The position numbers were made by a program, and so were the translations under genes. The notes beneath the pieces were generated by a model. That model made no database searches. It saw nothing but the letters and a program-made list of their open reading frames with translations, and was not told the DNA's origin. From Chromobotia macracanthus (lineage: Eukaryota; Chordata; Actinopteri; Cypriniformes; Botiidae), in contig JAZGTH010000063.1 of the NCBI GenBank assembly GCA_036877525.1, positions 372,001-436,000 on the forward strand: a stretch of DNA of 64,000 nt, in the 5' to 3' direction. How positions within the stretch are numbered: the stretch's first letter is position 1; each line of letters starts with the position of its first letter. Shown here piece by piece: positions 34,751 through 46,565 of the stretch.

Positions 34751-35555
34751 GTGCTTTAGAAGTGAGTTTGTGCAGGACATGCTCATTTGTATTCAAAATC
34801 AGGGATCTTACACAGATTCAATAACAATCTGAATTCGGTGACACAAACATCACCCTGAGGCATATGATCAATATGAGGAAGAGAACTGAAGAGATAAAGA
34901 CGGCAGGATTTCTTTTCAGCCCAGCGTCACCATTCCAAATTAAATGTTTGATCAGCTAGTATTGAACGTTAACAAAACCATTGCAAGTTTTCTTTGGTTT
35001 CCGTTATGAAAGCAGATGTGACTTAACTCATTTATTATTATTAACTCATTATTAAATGTGGTCATTTTGCCCAGACATTGATTAGACTTCTCTTGGTGGG
35101 TGAGTGCAATCAGAGATAGTATACAGTCTTTCTTCATTATTTTGTTATTTCTTTATTAATTATTATTCTATATGCACATAGTTGCATATAAATAGTAAAA
35201 TCAGTTTTGTCCATTTATAATGGTGTAAATGTGGTGGAATGAATATGAGATGTTTTTATGGTATGTTACAATGGGCATGATCCACATTCAGAGCTGGTTC
35301 TCAGTGCTGCATTTACAGAGGTATTGTGGTGATGTCAGGGCAGTCATTGCTGGAGGGACAGTGTGTGGAGAGGAGCAGGTGTCAGAAGGTCAATCTTGCC
35401 TGTTTATTTTCAGATAAGCATGAAAATTATAATGTCTAAATACACATAATTAAACTTGATTTTCTGCCCCAAGAAGCTGTCAGGTACAGATGTTTGGAAA
35501 TGTGAAGGTCACGGCATATCCTTTTAACAACCTGTCTTTGTTTTAGGGCAGTAGC
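34751..35555. other. Unique DNA, nothing recognised
   Basis: No exon or mobile element was seen between the 52-bp and 25-bp arrays. Confidence 0.5.
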
Positions 35556-35995
35556 TAATTCTGAGCCTTCTGACTGTTTATATTTCTGGACCTTCTGACT
35601 GTTTATTTTTATGGACCTTCTGACTATATATATTTCTGGACCCTCTGACTGTATATTGATCTGGGCCCTCTGACTGTATATATTTCTGGACCCTCTGACT
35701 GTATATTGATCTGGACCCTCTGACTGTATATATTTCTGGACCCTCTGACTGTATATTGATCTGGACCCTCTGACTGTATATATTTCTGGACCATCTGACT
35801 GTATATATTTCTGGACCCTCTGACTGTATATTGATCTGGACCATCTGACTGTATATTGATCTGGACCCTCTGACTGTATATATTTCTGGACCCTCTGACT
35901 GTATATTGATCTGGGCCTTCTGACTGTATATATTTCTGGACCCTCTGACTGTATATATTTCTGGACCCTCTGACTGTATATTGATCTGGGCCCTT
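35556..35995. repeat. 25-bp minisatellite with two alternating variants, about 17 copies
   Basis: Units are CCCTCTGACTGTATA followed by either TTGATCTGGA or TATTTCTGGA. For much of the array the two forms alternate, which makes a 50-bp higher-order unit. In places one form is doubled. The left end (35561-35640) is more diverged (GACTGTTTATTTTTATGGA). The long minus-strand ORFs across it (35578-36061) are artefacts of the repetition. Confidence 0.95.
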
Positions 35996-38576
35996 CTCAT
36001 CAATTCTGCTGAAATTGTTGTGGGGCCTCATGCACATGTTGGACAGTAGAATCATTCCCACCTTTCGCCTGTGTGGTTATGGCCTTGCCTTCTTTGTATA
36101 GTCATGTGTCCACTCGTTGGACATTGTGACACAGTAGATATGGATATTATATCATAGCCATTGGATCCCTGGATAATCTATCGTAATAAATCCAAAGCAT
36201 ACTTATTATATAAAAGAGATCAATTGTGTTGGGTAAATGTTTTTTTGTGCAAAGCAGAATTGCTTTGCTTATGGGTTGGTAATGTGTGGGGCAGAGAAAG
36301 CGCAGAACCTGGGGCTGGCACTGTATGTTCGTTTCCATTGAAAAATAAACACTTTTTTATGTGCCTTTGGGACTAACTAAGGCAGGGCATAATATACACA
36401 ATTGAGAGTACAACTTTAAATGAATATGCATGTACAACTTTCACAAAGTGCAGATTGAATGTGAAAATTGTCTGTCATAATGTCATCAGACATAGTGAAA
36501 AAAAATGAGAATAATCAGTGCCTCATGAGTTCCGGGCAGTTTTCTGTGATAGTTTAGGCTCTGTTGCTATTTTGTTTGATTGCACTGGACAACCTAAAGC
36601 AGATCCATTTAGACCTGAATGCTTAACATATAGCTACCCTTGTCTTACATATCTTCTATCTAAACTGATGTGTGTTAAATTAATTCAACAATAAGGGAGT
36701 GACCTATCCTTACAAAATGCTAATTCTATGTCAGTTACATAAGCACAGTAAAAGTTTGTAGTGATCTAATTGTGAGTCAGTAAAGGTTAAATAAAGATCT
36801 CAAAGTTACTTCAAGACCAAGCTGTCTATGCAGAGCACTGTGAAATGGCTCCTGGCATTAAAAGGCCTTCTCGCATTATAAAATGCTTAGCTTTTGAATG
36901 TTTAGGATAATCACAAGACACATGACTGAATGTGTGTGAAGCTCCTCAGTGTTCATTCAAAGACAGTTTCTGAAGGAAGATGCTCTGAAGTAGTTTCGAA
37001 ATATCTTTTCATTGTTCCACCAATCTCAGTCCCTTCTTTGGAAAGTCTGCTAGCTTGCTCCAACATCTGGCTCTTTATCTTCATCAGCTCACTTATTATG
37101 GAAGACACTGGTAACAGTTCTCCACAAACACAGTGTCTTCACACATGGGTGACAATAATTGGGATCGCCACAAAGCATGGCCGCCTTGTGGCATTTGCAG
37201 AATGTCATCGTCCTCGTCTCCTGTGAGGTGGAAGACAGCCTCTGTTTGTGCAGCTAAAGATGATGGCAGGTTTACTGTCACGGCATCCTAAACATTTTTG
37301 ATTGCATTCCTTTAAGCTCTGCTTTTTTCTCAGCTTGTTTTGAACAGATGTGGTGCTCTGAACAGATAAGAAACAACCTTGTGCAAATGTGATACCTGCT
37401 TTTAATAGTGTTGCCTTTCTCTTACTGGCCCCCACCCTGTCACCTACCCCCCAAATAATTTCTAATTTTTAGCCATTATTTTGATGTTAAAGAACTCATT
37501 TGTATGATATGAAAGAAGGCTTTATAGTTTTTATTCTTCAGAGTTAGACAACAAATATTTGGCACTACAGAACGGTAAGGTGTTTAACTGTAACAGGATA
37601 CACACCAGTCATGTATGCTAAAGGTTCAGAATATGGTCCAGAAACTCTCTGTGTATAAAAGGTGATCATGTAATGCTATTTTAGATCTCCAGTTATCTAA
37701 TGCTTAAACAAGCCAGAACAGTACCTAGCAGCTGTGCTTTGAGACGTGGTATGAGTTGATTGGAGTCAGCCATGAAACTATTTATCTCTAAGGAGTGGGA
37801 AAGCAAAGCAATAAATTAAATGAATTATAAGCAATAAATAAAGACTTAGGGCAAAAAGTGTTCATATCGACTGCTCCGATCAGAATGGATATTCCTGAGT
37901 GAAATATGCCTGTAGCAATGTTGTATGTTCACTCTGTACACTGGGGCTATGAAATGTCTGAAGTGATTAAATAAAGACCACTAGACCATTTTAATTTACA
38001 CACAAATCAAAACTTTTTGTATGATTTCTTTTTTACATAAATTATGTTGCTCCATTAATTTTCACAATGTACAATAATATGGAAACTGCACACTGTTGAA
38101 TAAAGATAACAGTGTGCTTTCTTCAGCATTTATGGTAAAGCTTCACCATCATGCAGTGATTTAATAATAATCATCATGGTGATGGTTAAAGGAGTTAATG
38201 TTTGTTTTTTCTGGCTTTGAAGTATAGCCACCAAGTATAATCTGTTCTGTGGAAAAAATACCACTGCAGGGACAAGCTGGAAAACAAACAAAGAAATTGG
38301 CTAATCATCTCTGAGCTTTGTTTATGTTTGTGGCTGTTTGTAATACTTGTTTCTTTGCTTCCTCTGCTTGTCTTCAGTCTCACGGTGCAGACAGATGTTT
38401 TATTCATATGAATATGGGTCCTGCATTGTTGGATAAACTGGCCGTTCGAATTGTTAGGCTGTATGGGGAATTCTGAAGCCTGGCAACACAAATGTCACTA
38501 AAGGGACATACCTCCTGCTGATGACCAGAGGATAAACCTAAATTTAAAAGCATCTTAGGCTAAAAGCATCAGTAGC
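35996..38576. other. Unique AT-rich DNA, nothing recognised
   Basis: No exon or element was found by reading both strands. Confidence 0.45.
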
Positions 38577-38662
38577 GGGGCAGTTGTGGCCTACTGGTTA
38601 GTGAGTCGGGCTTGTAATAAGAAGGTTACTGGCTCGAATTCCAGCGCCCGGCAGGTAGAACT
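38577..38662 (+). mobile_element. 3'-truncated copy of the tRNA-derived SINE
   Basis: GGGGCAGTTGTGGCCTACTG, GTTAGTGAGTCGGGCTTGTA and a B-box region GGCTCGAATTCC (38631-38642, with one inserted base), then CAGCGCCCGGCAGGTAGAAC. The body and tail after 38662 are missing. The 5' half matches the copy at 30511. Confidence 0.88.
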
Positions 38663-38810
38663 GAATTTTGTTTCTATAAATGAGAAATTTTGTAGATAAT
38701 ATTGCCAACATTTTCGACATTGTCACTCAAACCACAGCCTTTTACTTTGTAGTCACTTCTTCTGAAAGGCAGGGATTTGTTTTTACACCCCTAGCCAAAA
38801 CTTTATAACC
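38663..38810. other. Short unique spacer
   Basis: No feature was seen. Confidence 0.5.
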
Positions 38811-38981
38811 ATGGCTGAAAATATCAGAAACAGAATCAGACCAGAAGGTCAGTATAACATGGCTGAGAATATCAGAAACGGAATCAGACCAGAAGGTCAG
38901 TATAACATGGCTGTAGAGAATTTCATTCCCCAGGATACTCAGGTGCAGATCACACTGAAAATGTGTTTCTCATGCAGATAA
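38811..38981 (+). other. 56-codon small ORF built on a 48-bp repeat (unproven)
   Basis: A 48-bp unit (a multiple of 3) is repeated twice and begins a third time, each with ATGGCTG. It gives two near-identical 16-residue blocks starting MAENIRN and ending EGQYN, differing at one residue (R to G), then a unique 24-residue end and TAA at 38979-38981. All three ATGs have a strong Kozak context (ACCATGG, AACATGG, AACATGG). No homology is recognised and no splice sites were identified. It may be chance. Confidence 0.3.
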
Positions 38982-41900
38982 ACGTTGAACACTTATCTGT
39001 CCTGCTTCTGTGCTGTTAAACTTCTTCGAATGCAAGATCTACTGTGTAGAGAAGCTGACTGTACCACCTTGTGAAGATGTAGTGATCAGTGGAGTGTTTG
39101 AGGTACTTTGTGATAAAGTCATGAAGTCTGGTCGATATTGGTGCTTATTCTGTTGTCACTCATTCAGCTGGAGCAATAATGGATAATGCGAACAGATTTT
39201 GTTCTTATATTGATCATTATTTCTGTTTCCCTTTATGTGAAATGTTGCCAGTGAAATACTTTATATGCCATGTTATGCCACTAAATTGACGTTGTATTTA
39301 TAATTTGTAGTATCTATAGTTGTAGTAGCAGTAGTGTTACTGGTCCTCTCTAGATTTTTCTATTGTTTCTTTGAAAATGGGTATTAAATACCAGGACTCT
39401 ATGATCACCTATGTCACCATGAATATTGAAACATTGTTTGCACACTTGTTTTTTTTAGATCATTGATGTTCTTGCAGGGATATAAGTGCTATTGCTTGGC
39501 AAATAGTTTTCATGTAGTAATGCTGATACAAATACTTCATTTATGTGTAGCACACACTGTGTAATGCAACCGTCACTGCACACCAGAGATGAATATTCAG
39601 AATAAATGGCTCTGTACAAGTGCTTTATAGCTCAGACTCATGACTGGTTTGAGATTAGATTTTCTTTTGTTTAGTAGTCTGTGAATGTGTTAAGCATATA
39701 GTGTTTGTGTAGTCTTTTCAGGTCTAAGCTAAATCCTTGTTGGCATTCCATCAAATTTGTTGGTTTGAAGCTAGCTTGATTAGGTGTTCTCATTTTTGTC
39801 TTGCATAGAATCAACTTTACCTATTTTATACTGCCACAAGGAATATTAATGTAGCATCTCTCAGAGTTGTGATTTATTATCATTGCAGAGAAAATGTTTG
39901 TTGGAGGCCATAGCCAGACAAAGATGCTTTGGGTTTTTTGATGAGCACCTCTCTGCTCTCAGATCAGGTTGGAATATCAGACCTCCTATTGGTTTGAAGT
40001 CCCCACACAAATATTACCTGCTTAAATGTTATTGAAATTAGACTTAATTGCTGATGGCACCTCAGGTTAATTTGTATTCCCCTGCCCAAACATGTTATTT
40101 GTGGATGTGACTAAGATGTTTGTATAGCCAATATTCAGTTAAAGGTGAAGTGGGGTTGGGTACACACTGGGGACAGACACACACCAGACTCTGAGCTTAA
40201 ACTGATTTTAAACTGGATGAATATCATGTTAACATTACAGTAATCAGAGCAGGAGGCTGTTTTTCTTTTTTTGAAGCATGTCAGAGAACAATATCTAATC
40301 TAAGAAAAATATCTCAGAAAAATACTAGACAAGGATTAATGCAAAACCTAATGTATACTTACAGTATAAGTATACCTAATGTAATGTATATTTATAATGT
40401 ATACCTAATGTAATGTATACTCTTTCTTGTGATGTGTCAAAGAACAGAAGAAAGTTACTGTATTTCATTGTGTTCGTTGCATTGTTTTGCCACTTAATTA
40501 TTGATGTGGGCTGCTTTTATTTCCACCGAGATCGCCATCAAAGAATAATTTCAGAGAAGAAAACTACTCTTTGATTTTTGTTGAGAGGCTTCTGGTACCC
40601 TAAATAATTACAGACAGGAAATGGGGGAAGATAGAGGTTTTTGGAAACAAACTGTACAAACAAATGTAATATAAAGCAGTGATTTAATTATCATGCACAA
40701 TTTTATGCTGTAGGTATCCATATATACCTTGTTACAATAGTTAGGACAAGCAGCATAGCATTAAAAACAATATAGGAATATTTATTTTAGTTTTTAGTCA
40801 TGCAGAAGACTCCAAAGGCGCCAATCATCTTACCTGGACCAGACCAGTCTGGGGGGCTGGGCATACAGTGCATAGCCACATGAGTAAATGAGCAAATAGA
40901 TGTGTAAATGAAATAAGTTTAGAAGATAATCATTCATAAAGTAATGTATTAAACATAATCCAAATCTATGATGGAATGACCCACGTATTTACCACCTATT
41001 AACCACCTATTAACTATTAAACCCTTTTAAACTTTTATCAGAGCTTTGATAGTTTTATATTCTGTCTTTCTGTTTTTCTAACTTCTCAGGGAAAGCAACT
41101 AGCAAATGCCATACTTACTTTTGTCTCTGCACATTATGCCAAAATAATATATGAATTCTAACAGAGAAAATGACAGCAGCTTTAACTTGCCAGCTATGTT
41201 TTTCTGTGATACTCAAAGGGACGAACTGCTTGCCACAAAGAGTTGTTTTTAAAACATTGCAGTCAATAAATAAGGAGTCTAATATGATTATTCACTGGTA
41301 AATCATCATTTACTCTCTTTAAGCAGTGCTAAGAATACATGACTCAGAAAAGCCCGTATTCTCTCAATATTTTGAGATGTGTGACCTGAAGTGTGGGGAT
41401 TGAGGGTTGTTGTGTATATGGAGGCTGGCTGATTTCTATTCTGGTGAAGCACCAGGCGAAAAAAGTTGCATTGCTGGTTTCAACAGCATTTGCATGAATT
41501 GTAGCCCTTTAATGGGCTGAACTCCATTTTCCATAACAATAAAACAGAAAATGCAGACAAATATAGCACATAGATGACTATGTAGATGACTAAGTAGCGA
41601 AAGAAAAAGCACTTCAATAACATGCGAGCACAACACTTTATCTGTCTCACAGGGCTGACAGCTGTTCTACCTCACAATTCCCAGAAGACTTTAATGGATT
41701 CTCCCTCATAGGAGGAGGCAGTGACAGCTGGGCTGCATTTAAACAGATCAAACAGTAGAACACGACTGGACCTCTCTTAATTGTTCTGGGTAGTAGTTTG
41801 TGAATATTAAGGAAGTGTGTAGTTCAGTTGCTTCTTATAGGCATTCCCATTTATTTATTTTTTACACTTTGTGTTAATCTCACTTGGCAAATACAGGTTC

Positions 41901-44900
41901 TGGTCATATTTCAGATCTTATTTTTTATCTTAAGACCATTAAGATATTTTTGTATGATGTATCAGCACAACTATGATTATCTCACCTGCAGCCTCGTGTT
42001 CATGAGATTCAAACATAAATTGTTCTGTAATTTTTATCCTTTCATTTTTGTTTTGGCCTTAGGTTGTTGATTCAGTTGTACCTGGAAAAACTTGTTTTTA
42101 TAGCACAAATTGAGCTTAAGAAACGATTTATGGCACAGTCAGTGTCATGTTTAATAGTTGGTCTGAAATGTATTGTTTTATTGTGACCTCAGCCTGCAAT
42201 TTTAGAGATATCTGTCTTCCCCCTTGTAAGTAGATAGTACTTGGCCTTGTATGACTACAATGATTGCCCGAAGGCATGTGCGAATTCCTTAAAGGGACTT
42301 TGGTTGTATGCCTTGCTCTCACCTTTTGGTTTTTCAAGTCGCTCAGGTATTCTTGTTTTGTGTCATGATGTGCACTTTATTTGCTCTCCCCTACATTTTC
42401 AGGCTGGTACAACTATTATATTTATTTCAATGTGGCCGATTCAAACATTTGGAGATGCCTGCCCCATTGCTGCAGGGACTATTTGATCACTATTTGATCA
42501 TCTAAAAAGCCCTTCCATCCTAACAGAATTCTCACATCTGCTAACATCATTTGTCAGTTAACTCACAAACTACCCGTAATACGCACATGTCTTATGTAAA
42601 AGCAAGCCATCCAAAAGCGCATGTATTATTTAAACTGAATTTGATATTCATGGACTAAATTTCATTTTTAATTTCATAAAAGTAAAAACAAACCAGAATC
42701 TCTCTTCAACAAAAGAGTGCCGAGCAGATTAATAATGTATACAATGGTCAAAGACAAGAGCCAGTTGATACTGAAGGCAGTCTCTGGTCCTGAGATTACA
42801 GTAGACCCTTTGACCTCCATTCATGAAAGATTTACAGCACTGATATTGAGCCAATTTATATTTTATTTAGTCTTTATTCAGATCATCTCACCCCAAGTCT
42901 GAGTGCTCTAGAAATCCCATCTAAATCTGGTAAAAGATGTGACTTTCAATGGCATGTGTTACTTTTTGGTAAAATTTACATTTATTCTGTGTGTGAGAGT
43001 AAGTGCTGTTATGACGTGATGTTTGAGAAAACGAAGATCCTCATACCTCAGCCTGAGCAGGTGTAATGTCTGATCTTCAGATGAGTACTGTCTGTCCTTT
43101 TTCATAATGTGATAAAACCACAACTAGCATATACTCCCTTTTGCAAACAGAGGAGTCACAGATGAACACCACAATAAACATTGATGTTGTCTGTAAGGTA
43201 ATGAAGTTTTGTCAAGGTTTTTACACATTAGTCATTGTGCCTTGTAATTAACTCCTCAGGAAGCCCCTTTCACCCAGCAGCGCTCAGACTCACTTTAAAT
43301 GTGCACATGCACACACACATACACTCACTCACAAACGTTGAGTTGCTTAGCCTGGCTTTAATACGCTCTAAATTAACCTTTGTGTTAGTTGAATTGTCTG
43401 AGTGGGTGTGTTTGTGTGCTGGTCACATCAATGTGTGAGGGTCATTTAATAAGACCTGATAAATCGTACTGATGTGAGTCCAGCAGTGCAGGCTGAATGC
43501 TGCTCAAGTAGTGTTGCTTTATAGAGGATACAGTAACAAGCACAACCTGGCTAGCTTTTTTTAATGTCTTGCATCATCTGAGCAGTGTGTGGCTCATGTA
43601 AAATAGTTAAAACACACATCTCTGTTGAATTTACTTGTACTTCAACTAGTCAACTTCAGAAAATCCAACAACATTTATTAAAAAATGTAGTGTATTCCAG
43701 AGTTATTGAGAAAGTTATATATTTTTACAGATGAACTCCGGACCATTGGTGCTATCTGTTGGCCATCTGTTGGCGCTCGGGAGCAATAGGTTGAAATATA
43801 ATGCAGATAAAACTTTTGGCCCCTTGCAAAGGCACAGCTAACAATAATTAAGCGGCACAATAAAAATTATTAGAACGGCTTTTGACATTCTGATTGTGAG
43901 TAACTTTGCTTTAATTGCAATCACAAATTTTAATGCCAGTGTTATGTGCCAAAGCTATGAGAAGTTCAGCAGTTACACCATAACTCTTTAAATCTGTCCC
44001 ATTTTCTTTGTCTGTTATGAATCTCCTCGCCATTAATGCTGCAGCTACAGGCAGGATGAGGACCAGCTCTGCTCGGCTTCAGGCTGGTTAGCTGTACAGC
44101 CGCAGTATCTGGGCTAATGAATGTTCTAACCTGTTACGTCACATTATGTCAATGTTGTAAACCAAACCATCATGAAATTAGACATTATCCCTTAATTAAA
44201 AGGATAGAGATGCATTACAATGATTATAGTGGCATGGCTGGAAGTGAAGCTAATGTTTCTTCTCTGCATGGGGTGGGGCATCTTCCTGTCACTGCCTTTT
44301 ATCAAAAGTTTCTCTTTGAAGAAACTTTATAGACCTAGATTTATTGGTCCATTTTAAAGTTTAAGGATTTAGGATTTTTTCTACATTTTGAGGCATTACT
44401 GGAATGTTTCTTTACATGAAGTTTGTTCTAAAATTGTGAGTTTGCTGTCTTGTTAGATATCTTCATTCTAAGACTCGCACAGCATTGCATTTCTCCTTTG
44501 AGGTGATGGCAATCCCAGAATTCATTGCAACAAGCTCTGTTGTAAGAGCTCCAAAATGGTGGATTAGATAAGAGAAGCTGTTGAATACACTTATTTCATT
44601 TATTACAGAAAAGCATAGATAAAAATAATTTTAATTACAAACAATTTATAACAGAGTTTCTGTGTAGAATGCACCAGATCAATCATTTATGAAGTTGCAG
44701 GCTATTTAGGAAGCTACATTACAAGGCGCCTGCCTTTGTAGGCAACAAGACAGCTTGCTAGTTTTTGGAACAGAGCTTCTGAAACATTCATCTTGTTGAG
44801 TGCTAAGCCTCTGCTATGCTGTCGATCAAGCTGTGGGGAGTTAGAGTTTTATGTTTTGGCTTTTTGAAGGCTCTGATAATTCTGGGAGTTCCAGTCAGGA

Positions 44901-46123
44901 GGTGATGACACTGCAGTGTTAGCCTCCTAAAACAGCCATGCACTAAAGGCCACATAAAAACCAAAGCAAGGTGTTGTGGCTTGCACAGCATCTGGGTGGG
45001 ACAGTCTGTAAATACTCATCACCAGAGTTTTATTGGACAGCTCAGTGTGAGTATGGTTGTGGAATTTAACGTTACAAGCATGGATGGCATAATGCCACAT
45101 GTGAGCGAAACACATGTTTGGTCTGTTGATCTGTGACCAACACTTTATTGCATTAAGAAATGTTGAACTGGAAATATAATAAATACAGTCATGACTGCAG
45201 TTTGTTGTTAGGAGTGATGCACAGCGGTGTGCCTGCCACCTGCAACTGCACTTATATTTACTATACAGCACCATCTGAGTGCATTATAGAACATAAGGAA
45301 TGCTTCATAATCAAATAACATGTTTTTTCAAGTAACACAATTTTTTCTTTGTGCAAACTCATTAAATCCTGCCACTAGGCAATATTTTCTCTTTCAGAGT
45401 TACTGATGTAAATATGAAATGATGATTACTGATGTGATCAATATATGCAATATATGCATGTATTTTCTGCTCCTTTTGGCGTGACAGAACTGATGTCACG
45501 CTCAGCTCAGGTGAAGAGGGAGGTGAGGCAGGTCACTGTCTGAACAGGAAGTGATACATATTTTTCAAAATGATTGTCTTTCATGTTCCCCATTCCATGT
45601 GCATGCATGCTGGAGCACATAATGGTTCGGAGTTTTTCCTGCAATAAAAAAATAATCATATGGTAGTCACACAGTATGTCGGGGTGTTGTCCAGTCGTGA
45701 GGAGATGAGACTGGGACCAGAGCCCTCTGGCATGTATGTTTTTTCTGTATTTTATAATATTGACCTTTCCTTATACAGCTCTTTTATTTTATAGTTATTT
45801 TAATTTCACACCGAACGTGTTCTGCGTAATGATTTTAAAAATGTCAAACAATGTTAAACTGAGGTGAGAGGACCACACAGAGATGGGACCATAACTGAAT
45901 TTGACAAAATAATTAATAATAACAAACCAAAATTAAAGCTGTGGGATACGTGTAGAACTTTGTAAATGATGGCTGTTTCCATGCTGCTAAATCTGTTGAT
46001 CTTTCCTTCAGAATTCTGTGTGTGGCCCAATCGCAGGAGGAGAGAGAGTGCGTTTACACCTAAGGTTCTGTGACTAGAGCTCATGATGGCAGCAGGTCTT
46101 CAGGAATGCCATGGCAGGGGAGG
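38982..46123. other. Unique AT-rich DNA with minor repeats
   Basis: A small ATGTATACCTAATGTA-type repeat lies at 40350-40425. The 43985-44120 part is less AT-rich (CCATTAATGCTGCAGCTACA) and might be conserved non-coding DNA. No exon or mobile element was supported. Confidence 0.4.
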
Positions 46124-46565
46124 TGTAACAGGGAGACAGAGATGGTAGGATCCATTTGCAGTAGTTTATTAGAGTAGTTGAACAGGCAGGGTCGACAACA
46201 GCAAACAGGTATATCAGGGGCTAGGCTAATCAGCAACGATAAACAATCCAAGGTCAGGGCAGGCAGCAAACAATCAGAGAAACGGTGAACAGTCCAGGTA
46301 ATAACAGATAATCCAACAACAATAGAAACCGCTCAGAAATGTTGGCCGGGGCAAAACAAGACTTCACAATGACCTAATGAAAGGCTGGGGTTTATATACA
46401 TAAGGGTTAATGGTAATCAGGTGAACAGGAAGTAATAAGCCACAGGGATGTGGCCCTATGGGAAATGTAGTCCAAAACATGACCTAATATTCAGGTGACG
46501 GCTTCTTCTGGTGGTTCGGGGGAGGCAGTACGGGAGCCTCCTCCGTAACGGGAGGGGACGTGACA
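46124..46565 (-). mobile_element. Solo LTR of a Gypsy-like retrotransposon
   Basis: On the minus strand this 442-bp block begins TGTCACGTCCCC and ends TGTTACA, in the TG...CA form of an LTR. It has a TATA box TATATAAA (46391-46398) and, about 225 bases further, the polyadenylation signal AATAAA (46165-46170). Words such as GGACTACATTTCCCATAGGG are typical of teleost Gypsy-type LTRs. No gag-pol, primer-binding site or polypurine tract adjoins, so it is solo. A clear 4-5 bp target-site duplication is not visible (GGAGG on the left, GGGCT on the right). The minus-strand ORF starting at 46269 lies partly in this LTR and is not a host gene. Confidence 0.72.

Noticed and set aside
35578..36061. Two minus-strand ORFs of about 141-145 codons rich in YTVRGSR
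   Set aside because: These are translations of the 25-bp minisatellite.
46081..46269. Minus-strand ORF of 62 codons near the LTR
   Set aside because: It overlaps the LTR end and flank, with no retroviral domain to support it as a gene.
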